From: Klebsormidium nitens
Taxonomy: Eukaryota; Streptophyta; Klebsormidiophyceae; Klebsormidiales; Klebsormidiaceae
Assembly (NCBI GenBank): GCA_000708835.1
Contig: DF237087.1
Span: 62,001 to 126,000 of the forward strand
Length of the DNA stretch: 64,000 bases
Reading direction: 5' to 3'
Shown here: positions 1 to 10,008 of the stretch, one piece after another
How positions within the stretch are numbered: position 1 is the stretch's first letter
Layout of the letters: each line of letters begins with the position of its first letter
The notes under the pieces: generated by a model
The model's input: the letters and a program-made list of their open reading frames with translations, nothing else
The model's database searches: none
Told to the model about the DNA's origin: nothing
Translations under genes and position numbers: made by a program

Positions 1-3000
1 GGGGTGGCGGTTCCAAGCCCCGCTGCGGCGTTCTACGGCTCTCCGGCAGTCAAACTGCAGTCGCCCCTGAGCAGAAGGGACGGCGATTCGTCGCAGCCAA
101 GTAGATTGAATACGGGTGGAACTGCCAGGACGTTGTTTGAGCGACGGGCAGAGAAGCAAAATCAGGGGGGTAGCGCGGAAGTTGGGGAGGAGAAGGAGGT
201 AGAAAGTTCGTCGGCTCCGAGCGGTGACATCAGCGAGTTGAGGCCGGAGGAGACGGTTCGAACTTCGGGTGGGGAAGCAGAAAGACCGGCGCAAGGCGGT
301 GGGGGAGAGATAACTGGGGAAACGGCAAATTCGGATGGGGGGGGCCCTTTGCCTGTTACTGATGAGACGCAGAGTGCCACATCAGCGCCTGTCGAGGAGA
401 AAAGTTTTAGCGACGTCGTGAACAGTACGCACGAGGAAATTTTCCGGAGCATGCTAGAAACCCCCCCCGAGCAGCCGTCGCCCTCCCCCTCAGGGGCAGT
501 TGATTTGGGCTGGGGACGAGACGGATCGTTTGCGCTGGCCAACGACGCGGCGCCAGCTGGCGCGCTTAGAACTCGGCCAGAACCCCTGACGCCGGAGAGT
601 GCCGCCAGCGAACCACCGTGGGGGGAAACCAGCAGCTTGGAAAACACCCCCACGCCCGAGAAAAGCGCAAAGCCCGGGCACCGACGGGAGCTGAGTCTGT
701 CGAATTCGGCACCTCTGATGGTGACGCCCCTTCAGGGGACAAACTCGGACTTTCCGTTGACGCCTGGGAATATGTTGGTGAAGCGATCAAATTCAACGCT
801 GGAGGCGCGAGCGCTCCAACGAATGAAGCAGGTGAGCGACGCCAGTGTCCAGATATGACCGGCGGCGCTGCATTGCAGGATGCAGCTTTCAAAGCCTGGG
901 CGTCGGCGCCTGTCATCCTATAGGGGGTCCAGCTTTATTGGGATGCATGGTTTATGCATTGTCTGCACCGTCTCTTATCACGGATTGTGCGAGCATGCTA
1001 GCAGTGAGAAGGATTCAAGATAGGTAAAGCCGTTGTTCGGTCAGTACGTGTCCGAGAAAGTCGTGTGGCGGACGTTGTGAAATAAGTGGCATCTCGTCAG
1101 GCTTTGAAACCCCAGAAACGGTTTCGGCTTTCGTCCTTGTAGCTGGTGTAATTTTTTTTTAGGAGGACCCAGAAGTAAGGAACGACGTAGCTATCAACTC
1201 TTGGTGTTTACTCTATGCTATCCTGACGTCCCCATTCTTTCCCTTGTGACATAATGTTTCTGATTTCTGCTTTTTCCTTCGATCTCGGACGCCTCCCACA
1301 GCAGCACTGTCGCCGGTCGCGACTACACCTTCAAGGTCGACGTCATTTGCATCAACCAGGATCTCATCATCAGAGTTTCGTTTTTCTTGTTGCTGACATG
1401 CGCCTTTACGTCATTCTCCAGGACGCCTTCATCCAGCAGCTCCTGCGCAGCAGCACCGTCATCGGGCGCGACTACACCATCAAGGTCGACGTCAGCTCCG
1501 CGCACCTCCCCGGCTTCTCCTCGTTCGACCTCTCGGACCCGGGGGACGACGAAGACACGTCATCTGTCGACACCCCCTCCCGCCTGGCGCTCACCAACTA
1601 CTCCGAAAGCGGCCACGTCATCCCCCCCCTCACGATCGCGATCCTGATTGTGGGCACACGGGGCGACGTGCAGCCGTTCATTGCGATCGGGAAGAAGTTG
1701 CTGGCGTACGGGCACCGCGTGCGGTTGGCGACGCACGCGAACTACCGGGAGTTTGTCACGGAGCAGGGGCTCGAGTTCTTCCCGCTTGGGGGGGACCCAA
1801 AGATTCTCGCCGAGTGTGAGCGCGGACTTCTTGGTCTTCTCGTTCTGAAGTGGTCTCGCTTAGCCAAGATGGGCTTGCGAGCGTGCGAGTCGCGTGAGCT
1901 GCTGCGTTGTTTCATCGCTGTGCGGCTTGGGAACCTTTTGAAGGCGTTTCGAGAACCAGAAGACATGGGACTTTGCTGTGCCTAAGGCTGAGGTTTTGTT
2001 TCGAGAGGCAAATGGTCAGCGGTGCGTCAAATGTTGCGTTTCTGGTGTAGATCCACCATGTTGGACTCACAATCCGCTTGGGGACGGAGTCTATGCTAAC
2101 CACTTCGTCTTCTAAGTGCTGGTAACCTGCAGAGTGCGTATCAAACTGTCTTATTGCGTGTTGTGATCCGTATCTGCAATCTTCAGTACTTGCGCTCAGA
2201 TGAAGCCCGTCTCGCCCTCGTCCTTGACCGCCATCTTCCGAGCCTTTGGTCTCTAGACCCCTCGAAAGGTCGAGCCTTCACTATCCGCACAATTGAGAAG
2301 TCTAGAAGCAGAAATTTCTCCGGATCCAAGTCGCGAAGGTGGCGCTAGCAAGGGCTTCTTACAGTGATTTACACTTTATGACGTTCAGATTTCCCCGACA
2401 CTTTGTAAACAACATTCTGTTCTTCTCAAGATCCCTCCGAATGTCGAAATATCGAACCTTCTCAATACGCCCTGCGCAGACATGGCAAAACGCAAGGGCT
2501 CTTAGATGTAAGCCGCGAGAGAAGCGTCCCGGACTCCTCGAAAAGCCTAGAATCCTCCTGCGCAGACATGGTGAAGAACAGGGGCTACAACCCACAATCT
2601 CTTAAAATTCTCTGAGGCTAAAATCCGAAACTCCCCCTGTACAGACATGGTGAAGAACAAGGGCTTCCTGCCGTCGTGGCCGAGCGAGGTAAAGGAGCAG
2701 CGGCGGCAGCTCAAGAGCATCATCTTCTCCACGTGGGACGCGTGCACGTCGCCAGACTGGGAATCCAACGGCCGCAACTTCATTGCAGAGGCAATCATTG
2801 CAAACCCGCCCGTCTATGGTGAGCCGGGCTCGGATCCGGGCAGATGCCCAATCTGCTGACAGCAATTAGACTCGATGCTTGTTGCAAAAGTTTTTTCGTG
2901 TCCAGTTGACTCTCTTTTCAAGCCCCGAAAATTTTCCAAAGGGAAGAGAAAGGCAAAGGAGCGCCTGCGTATCCTGCTTGTTGTGAAGACGCATCTTTGA

Positions 3001-6000
3001 ACCTTCTTAGCCGCAAGGTAGCCAAACCTCCAGCCTCTTCAGAGCACACCTGCATGGGAAAGCGTCATCAACATCGTTGCTTTGAAGACCTTTGAAGCCT
3101 TTCCTTTGGGCCGCATCCACGTGGCATCCAATCCTCGTCACCCTTTCATGCCTACACACAGATTACCTTAAACCCCTCAGATTCCAGCACATATCTCTCG
3201 AACCAACACCCTGAAATCCCGACGAACATTGATTTCTGCCATGAAATGTGCAGTGCACATACACGTGGCAGAGCAGCTGCGCATCCCGCTCCACGTCTTC
3301 CCCACACCCAGCATATATCAAGCGCCTCAAACCCCGAATCTTCAAACCCCTCGAAACCCCAACGAACATTGGATTCTTCGATGTGCAGGGCACATCCACG
3401 TGGCGGAACGGCTGCGCATCCCGCTCCACGTCATCTTCACCATGCCCTGGTCGCCCACCGGCGCGTTCCCCCACCCGCTCGCGCGCCTCACCCAGTACGC
3501 CGGCTTCGAGAACCGCCTCTCATACGCGATCGTCGACTCCATCACGTGGCTGGGCGTGCGTGACATCATCAACTCGTTCCGCAAGAAGAAGCTCAAGCTT
3601 CCGCCCATTCCGCTGACGGACCGCTGGTCCAGCTCCATGCTGCAGACGAACCGCGTGCCGTTTGCGTACATTTGGAGCCCCTCTCTAGTTCCCAAGCCGA
3701 AAGGTGCGCCCTTGTCAAGAGCTTGCGGGGTACTTGCTTGTAACTTTTGAATTGGGATCTTGAAGGGGACGTGAGCTACGCTTCGACTCTAAGATGGCAC
3801 GATTGCAAAGACCTTTTATCAAAAATCCACCGGGACAAACGACGTTGTTAGCTTGTACGAGTGACGCCTGTCGAACCCAGACGTCGATTGATTTTACCCA
3901 GACTTATCTCGATTGGTAGTCCATTTTCAGTGCCCAAGCTCATAAGGTGTGAAATGCAGCAGCAATTGTCCAAGCGTTGCAATACCGAAGGATCAAAGCA
4001 CTTAGTCTCTTCTCGGCGAGCCTCCGCATCTCATCAGCCGCTGCATTCCCATAGATTCGTTCTCTGCCCCACGCGTTTCCTTGCCTTCTTGGACTTCGTC
4101 TCTTGTCCTATTTCGTGCTTTTCTAAGCCCGTCAAGGGTGCAAGCCCGTCAAGGGTGCAAGCCCGTTAAGCGGGGAACCGAATTCTTATAGCGCCAGTCT
4201 GCAATGCATTAGAAGGTTGTCAATTGTGACCATATTCTCAGATGGCTATCTGGCGAGGTTCTGAACACCGTCGATGTAGAACACCGTCGATGTAGTCCCT
4301 GTGTTGGCGCGGCTTGAGCTTGCACTTCTTGCTTTGCACTTCGCTCTTGTTTTTTCCCACCCCATCCCACAGAATTTCTGCACTTTATTATTTTATCTCG
4401 CGAGTCTCTGCTTCCGTCCTTTTGAATCCCTTGACAAGGGAGCCTGATCTTGAGTTCCTCCGTCCTTTTTTGGTTCGTGCAGACTGGAGCAGCTGCATCG
4501 ATCTCCGAGTCTCTGCCTTCGTTGTTCTGAGCAATCCCTTGTCAAGGAAGCCTGATCTCGAATTCTCCATTCTCTTCTGGTTTGTGCAGACTGGGGCAGC
4601 TACATCAATTTCGTAACTCTCTATACCTTGGCAAGGAAGCCCGATCTCAATCTTCGTCCTTTTGTGTTGCGTGCAGACTGGGGCAGCTACATCGACGTCG
4701 TGGGCTTCTGTTTCTTGGACCTCGCCACAGAGTACAAGCCGCCCCCCGAGCTCGACACGTTCCTGAAGGAGGGGCCGCCGCCCGTCTTCGTCGGCTTTGG
4801 AAGCCTGGTGAGGACCAAACTTTTCAAAGCCGCTCTTCACCCCCTTCTTCGAACTATGCTCCTTCGTCTTCAGTGGTCAGGGACCATTGTTTTGCCTGTC
4901 TGCGTAGCTGAGTGCTGACAGGTCGATTGAGGCGGTGGTAGTCCAGAGAGACTAACTCACGCGTATCGAAGAATGTGATTCCTCGGGGCTAGGAACTGCG
5001 AAGCTTTATAGGTGAATGGGCGTCGATCTCAGCATCCACTGGGCTTCTTTCTAGATGGGCTTGTTGCTATCGTTCCTGGCGCTAGAATGAGGCATGGCTT
5101 TGTTTGCTTCGCTCTCCTACGAGCGCAAGCGAAGCGACTACGCGCAACTTCGTTCCAGAAGAGACCAAGCAATCTGGAAGAGGACTTCTGGCTCATGGGA
5201 GATTATAGTCTCGTTGTCAGCTACGCCCTTGACACTTACTCGAAGAACTCAAGCAAACCAGTTTCGTGTTCGACGTTGATTCCCACAATCCGCGAAGCTG
5301 CACGCTTTCTCCTCTTTTGGAAGTTTCAAGCTCCGCCCTGACATCTACCCCTGCCCAAACCATGCACCGAGAACGAACCAATCTTACCAATCAACACTAA
5401 AAATTCCATTTCCTCCCGCTTTGCAGCCGGTAGGCGACCCCCAGAAGATGACGGCGATCATCTTTGAGGCGCTTCGGAAAACGGGGATGCGGGGGATCGT
5501 GCAGAAGGGGTGGGGGGGTCTCGGGGAGGGCGTTCCCGCCCCCCCGACCGTGCATATCGTCGGAAACTGCCCCCACGACTGGCTGTTTCCGCAGTGCTCG
5601 GCGGTGGTGCATCATGGGGGGGCGGGGACTACTGCGGCCGGCCTGCTGTCAGAGGTGAGCACGGGGAAGTCTGGCCGGTGTTATGGCCGAGCTTGAAAAG
5701 CATAAACTCGGCAAGTGAGTGGATGAAGTAGTATGTAAAAGCCCGTGCCAATTGAGGACGTGACGCAGGTTGCGAGTACGGATATGGCATAGTGCGGAGT
5801 CGCATGCTTGCGCTCGTTTACATTTGCAGATCTGCACGTCAATAGTGCTCTCAAGACCTTGCGGGGTAGTCATCGACATCCATGTGGGATTATGATGGGA
5901 GTTGTTGTTTGAATGCAGTGCGCCGATGGTGTGACTCCATTTCGAGGCTCAATCAGATACAGACGTTGACCGAACGTGTTCTCAACCAGCACCCTGATTG

Positions 6001-6758
6001 TTGAATCTCCCTTTTCGAAAACAAATCTTGACGCTGGAGAAGCTATGGTTCCTCCCACTGAGATTGCCTCCACAGTCATGCCCTTATAAATTGACGAAGT
6101 CTCCGAATGCAGTGCCCCACAACGGTAGTTCCATTTTTCGGCGACCAACCCTTCTGGGGAGACGCCGTTTTCACTCAAGGTGTTGGCCCGAAGGCGATCC
6201 CGGTCGGCGACTTCAGCCTGGACCGCCTCGTCAAGGCGCTCGAGTTCATGGCCCGCCCCGAGGTAAGGGCCCTTTTACGTGTTTGGTCGAAGATAGTCCT
6301 GTTTCGAACCGAATGGCTGCAGGCTCAAGTGTTGGGGGATTGTCGGTTTGCGATGAGTTTGTCAAGAAGCTCCTACGTGGCTGCGCACAAGTGAATTCCC
6401 GCCAGTTGAAGCTACATTATAGATGTGAGGTGCGATTGTCGTGGATGTTTTTAAGCCCCTCGCGAGCAAGGTAGAGGATCGAAGTTTGCTTTGCTTTGAA
6501 TTGCATGCAGAAGCAGTGGGGCAGTCTTAAGATGGACATGGGTTCCAAGTTTCCTCATTTGCCATACTCCAGGTGAAAGAGGCTGCGGTCGTGCTGGCCG
6601 CCAAGATGCGGCAAGAGAACGGTGTTGATGGGGCGGTTCGCGCTTTCCACAAACATCTGCCCAAGGATATCAAAACCACCGGGCATAAGATGCTGTGGGG
6701 GCTTACGCGAAAGCAAGCGGCCAGGGCGCAACCAAGACAGTGCGGTTGCTTTGGGTGA
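1..6758 (+). CDS. UGT80: Sterol 3-beta-glucosyltransferase (UGT80 family), 5'-truncated by window edge
   Basis: Transfers glucose from UDP-glucose to the 3-OH of membrane sterols (known for the family). Exons: <1-831, 1422-1815, 2645-2818, 3389-3703, 4677-4807, 5427-5654, 6113-6262, 6573-6758. All phases agree and the stop is TGA at 6756-6758, giving about 802 visible residues. The first exon is a Ser/Pro/Glu-rich, probably disordered N-terminal region that is open to the window edge. The GT1-fold donor and acceptor domains follow: GTRGDVQPF and GHRVRLATH in exon 2, NPPVYGHIHVAE across exons 3/4, FTMPWSPT in exon 4, and the UDP-sugar motif HHGGAGTTAAG in exon 6 followed by VVPFFGDQPFWG in exon 7. 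Several introns carry decayed copies of the next exon's 5' end. Family assignment is secure; the N-terminal exon belongs by open frame and splice phase only. Confidence 0.93.
1303..1495 (+). repeat. Partial copy of UGT80 exon 2 start in intron 1
   Basis: The stretch 1303-1346 resembles 1448-1495 inside exon 2: both contain cgcgactacacc followed by tcaaggtcgacgtca. The offset is 149 bp. The intronic copy lies about 75 bp upstream of the real acceptor and is diverged on both sides. Confidence 0.75.
2471..2670 (+). repeat. Triplicated acceptor/exon 3 start in UGT80 intron 2
   Basis: The junction motif gcgcagacatgg occurs at 2475 and 2562, and tacagacatggtgaagaac at 2640 is the real exon start. 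The ATG of each copy lies at 2482, 2568 and 2647, so steps are 86 and 79 bp. The middle copy keeps acatggtgaagaacaggggct, almost identical to the exon; the distal copy is more diverged. Confidence 0.85.
3111..3440 (+). repeat. Tandem copies of UGT80 exon 4 start in intron 3
   Basis: The exon start gcacatccacgtggcgga (3390) has a close copy at 3255 (gcacatacacgtggcaga) and a weaker one near 3112 (gcatccacgtggcat). Steps are about 135 and 144 bp. The nearest copy also shares 30 bp of upstream intron, including cgacgaacattg, so the repeat unit spans the intron-exon border. Confidence 0.85.
4127..4170 (+). repeat. 17-bp tandem repeat in UGT80 intron 4
   Basis: The unit gcccgtcaagggtgcaa occurs at 4127 and 4144, with a partial third copy at 4161 (gcccgttaag). 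Confidence 0.9.
4263..4294 (+). repeat. Perfect 16-bp tandem duplication in UGT80 intron 4
   Basis: gaacaccgtcgatgta is present twice head to tail, at 4263-4278 and 4279-4294, without mismatch. It looks recent. Confidence 0.95.
4401..4712 (+). repeat. Three-copy array spanning UGT80 intron 4/exon 5 junction
   Basis: The acceptor and exon start gtgcagactggggcagct occurs at 4477 (one mismatch), 4584 and 4671 (real). The preceding intron text, gagtctctg...aggaagcctgatctc, is also repeated, at about 4402, 4507 and 4615. The unit is therefore about 90-107 bp of intron plus about 30 bp of exon. Confidence 0.88.
5911..6135 (+). repeat. Decayed copy of UGT80 exon 7 start in intron 6
   Basis: The stretch at 5911 (gaatgcagtgcgccgatggt, then actccatttcg) echoes the real junction at 6105 (gaatgcagtgccccacaacg, then gttccatttttcg). 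The offset is 194 bp. The copy retains the AG acceptor context but is out of frame further on. Confidence 0.7.
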
Positions 6759-7579
6759 TGACCCAATTGCGGTGTTTTGGAAGTGACTTGCGTAGTCTAT
6801 GGCTGGCGTTCATTGTCCCTGATTGGGTGCTCCCCGCAGGAAGCGTGATACTCAGCAGGTTCAGTCAGATCTTGTAGATACGGCAGAGAGTAGACCATAC
6901 TAATGTTATTGGGCCGAAACGAGCCTGAGCGTAACGGACCACGGCTTCTAGTTGCTGCACGCAGAGCTATCCCCTTCACAACTGTTCTGCATGATGTCGT
7001 GCATGAGTGAACGGTTCCAACACTGATTATCTATGGTGCCAGCTGTTAGTAACACTGGGCCCGCATCAGTCAATGATCGAGCGCTGTCAACCTCTGTGAG
7101 GCATGCACATGATTGAAGGACACATGGATTACTGAGGGCTGGCTGCATGGTTGCACTAGATGCATATATGGCAGATCATGCGGTACCAAAGATTGAAAAC
7201 TTACCGCATGTTCAAGCTTGATCACGCACATACGGAAATTCTTGCAACTAGTTTACAGGATCATATGCATCGATTGCCCTTTATAGGATATCATATACGC
7301 ATCGATTGGCCAGCTAGTTCGCTAGAGCCGCAGCTGCATCAAATTACTTAAGCTGGTATGCTGGCCCGGGGCCGGCACGCAACTTCAGTCACTAATCCCA
7401 TCTATAGCTAGCCTAGGCTGCAGAGACGTCGCGATCACGTGGTACGTATGAATCATGACATGATCCATAGTGCCTCTCAGTAAGTCAATCTTCGAAGCCG
7501 ATGCATGTCTTTACATGTTAGTAAGAATTTATTATATTAGAGAATTCTGTACATGGCAAATCAGAAGCTTGCCTCAAAT
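6759..7579. other. Convergent intergenic region (3' flanks)
   Basis: This lies between the stop of the sterol glucosyltransferase and the stop of the CPBP protease on the opposite strand, so it should hold both 3' UTRs. Near 7262-7307 a short direct repeat (catatgcatcgattg / catacgcatcgattg) is visible. No gene or structured RNA was recognised. Confidence 0.6.
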
Positions 7580-9007
7580 CTATCCGTGTCTTTCCAAAGC
7601 AGCTGCCAGCAGTGTCACCACGCTGTTGTATACAACGTGAACAACGAAAGGCGAAAAGAGATTGCCGCTCACATCGTACACTGTACCTAAAACAAACCCG
7701 AGGATAAATAATGGCACAAAGGACCTCGAATCTAAATGGGCTACACTGAATGCTATGGAGCTCACCACAATCGCTCCCCTCGACGACATGTTCAGCTCTC
7801 GCAATGAGCTCTGGAAGAAGCCCCTGAAGACTGCTTCTTCAACAAGAGGGCTCGAAAAACTCACGAGAATGAAACTTATCAAGGCACTATATACACCTCC
7901 TGTGCCAATTGCATTCTCTAGAAATTTCCCAAAACTATCTAAATCCAACCCCTCATTTTGGTCGACATACGAGGAGAGAAAAGAGGCGGTGGGGACCAGA
8001 AGAAGGACCCCAGTCCCTACCAAAGCTGGATATAGCCAGCCTTCCTTGCCAAGTACAAGCTGCGGGCGGAACCTGTCATTTCTGAGCCGACCGAGAGCAC
8101 TCTGAGCTGTTCCCCCGGGCGCCACAAACAGGAAGTAGGTGCCAGTATATTCAAGAACCGCAAGTAACAGCATGAAGGTTGCCTACAGGGAAATGAGGAA
8201 AGCCACAATAAGCTTCAAAGCTGAGCAGTGACGTCCACAAGATCTCACGTACACATCCTAGTCCATTTGTCGCAGGCGTCATCAAACCACTGATGCAAAC
8301 AACCAATGCTATCAGCTAGTCATTTTCAGGGGCCTTTTGATTACCTTCAGGTCAGGAATCGCAAAGCTGAACATCCATGTCCACAAGCATTCAAACACAT
8401 CTTAGTCCACCCTTGACAGGTGTCATAAGACCTCTGGTGCGAGCAACCAATGCAATCAGCTAGTTACATTCAGAAGCCTTTTCCTTACCTTCAGATTGGG
8501 GTCCAAGCTCGTGAGCGGCTGTCCTGACAGCTCAGCAACAAACCGCAGCCCCAATATCTCGCAGCCCGTGCGCAGCGCAAGAAAGAGAATGAGTGGGCGC
8601 ACAACTCCCTGGATGCTTGTTTCTGACTCTGTTTCTTCCACCACCCCTTCATCGGATGAACTGGTTGGCTGAGAGGGGGGAGTTTGGTCTAACTTCTCCT
8701 GAGAACCAGCTCTGACTCGAGTGGGCCTATCAGCGCCATGCTTATCCTGGTTAGAGCAGTTTGTTGAGGCATTGATTTGATGCCAACGGAGCTTTAAATG
8801 ACTGAAGCGACGTACGCTGCCCGTTGTGTATCGCCGCCGCAACTTTCGCGCTTTTCTGAAAGCACTGGAGGGGCTTGGAAGCTCATAGACGCTCAGCTGC
8901 AGAGTACTGAAAGGACATTCAAGTACCAATCGCTGACCCTGGCATTCTGTTGGAATCAACGCAGCTGCTCTGGCAGAAGCCCCAAGGTGGCAGCTCAGGG
9001 ACGTCAT
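7580..9007 (-). CDS. CPBP-family intramembrane metalloprotease (CAAX/Abi type)
   Basis: Two exons on the minus strand: 9007-8489 and 8182-7580, joined in phase 0 with donor gtaagg and acceptor ctgtag, giving 373 residues. The second exon carries the CPBP motifs in order: EEAVFRGFF (EExxxR), FSVAHLD (FxxxH) and HVVYNSVV (HxxxN), within several hydrophobic membrane segments. Such enzymes cleave substrates within or near the membrane. Plant members are often plastid proteins. The first exon is rich in Ser, Arg and Ala and could hold a transit peptide, but that is inference. The ATG at 9005-9007 is the first in the exon. It is divergently placed from SCYL1. The intron holds a 144-bp tandem copy of the exon 1 donor region. 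Confidence 0.88.
8233..8497 (-). repeat. 144-bp tandem duplication covering the CPBP exon 1 donor
   Basis: Copy A (about 8233-8350) and copy B (about 8380-8497) share ccacaag, acatcttagtcca-like text, caaccaatgc, atcagctagt and ccttttn(3)ttaccttcag. Copy B contains the true exon end and donor, read on the minus strand as ctgaag then gtaagg. Copy A keeps a donor-like ctgaag-gtaatc inside the intron, 144 bp downstream in gene sense. Confidence 0.88.
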
Positions 9008-10008
9008 TGAGGTGGAAGACAGGAAGGCTGTGTGCGTCCTGGGGACTGCGATTGAGAAGGACGTCTACAAGGGCGTTTATTTTATAGGCCCCCAACCACA
9101 CGAACAGTCTCTCCTATCTATGAGTATTGACTTTTTGGTGCCACTTGTCTAACATGCTGCTAGCATCAAACTCCCATCTAACCCGGCAGTCTCAGCTGCT
9201 GGAGCGCTGCATACCTACAATAAGTTAGACCCAATGCAGATGGCCGCACACTCTGTCTTCCTTCTGCATTGCCCCCGATCGATGACATTGCGAGCGCCGC
9301 TGCATAATACAAGCTGTGGAATATTGCATATATTTCGATTTCATGAAGGGTTAAAGCGCCATGGAGGATAGAAGCAACACTTAACTAAGACCCTAAACTA
9401 ATGGTTAATACACTCTTCGCACCCGTACCCACCCTATTACCCCCTAACCAACCCTATCCGCCCCAGCTACCCTTCATGGCACTTTAACCCTTTATGAACT
9501 ATATCAAAATATATTGCCAGCGCCTGCGTCGTCTGCTTTCTTGGTGCCACGTCGGACTAGAATCTAATACTTAATTGCCATGCTGTACAAAATTTTTAAC
9601 TCTCGACGATTCCGATGAACCTAGGCACTACAGTAGTGGAAGTCTGGTTGGCTAAGTCACTCCGAGTCCGAGAACCCTTGAAGTTGCCACCCCTAGTTTT
9701 CTGCTGGAAGCAGGGGCAAAAATCCCATATTTTTGAACTTAATAATTTAAATAGGGCAGCAGAGCAGCCAGAGCAGGAGTTCCTAGCTTGCATGATCTGC
9801 ATGAAAACGAAGTAGCGAGGATTCTGCAGGTCATGGCCGCCTTTTCTTAGGAACTGCATAAAGTACCCCGCGTGTGACAAACGGCCCTGCCGGGGCCTGT
9901 GCCCAGCTCGACTATCTTGGCCAAGGGCGGCTTTGAAATGTGAAGCGACGTTTGGCATGACATGAGACAATCTTGAACCTGAGCTGGGTCGTTGAGCAGG
10001 GACGCAAC
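9008..10008. promoter_or_regulatory. Divergent intergenic region between CPBP protease and SCYL1
   Basis: The start codons of the flanking genes face away from each other about 1.0 kb apart, so both promoters and 5' UTRs must lie here. A MITE-like inverted-repeat element sits at 9321-9517. No clear TATA box was picked out for either gene. Confidence 0.6.
9321..9517. mobile_element. MITE-like element with ~43-bp terminal inverted repeats
   Basis: The left arm at 9321-9363 (containing catgaagggttaaagcgcca) matches the reverse complement of 9475-9517 (containing catggcactttaacccttta) with a few mismatches, out to the AT-rich ends. The whole is about 197 bp with no ORF. The interior is C-rich with taaccaacccta-like strings. 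A target-site duplication could not be assigned with confidence. Confidence 0.7.

Noticed and set aside
162-653. Minus-strand 163-codon frame opposite UGT80 exon 1
   Set aside because: Shadow of the Ser/Pro/Gly-rich coding exon on the plus strand.
3229-3750. Long continuous frame across UGT80 intron 3 and exon 4
   Set aside because: The frame is open upstream only because a decayed copy of the exon lies in the intron; the conserved splice at 3388/3389 preserves the family sequence.
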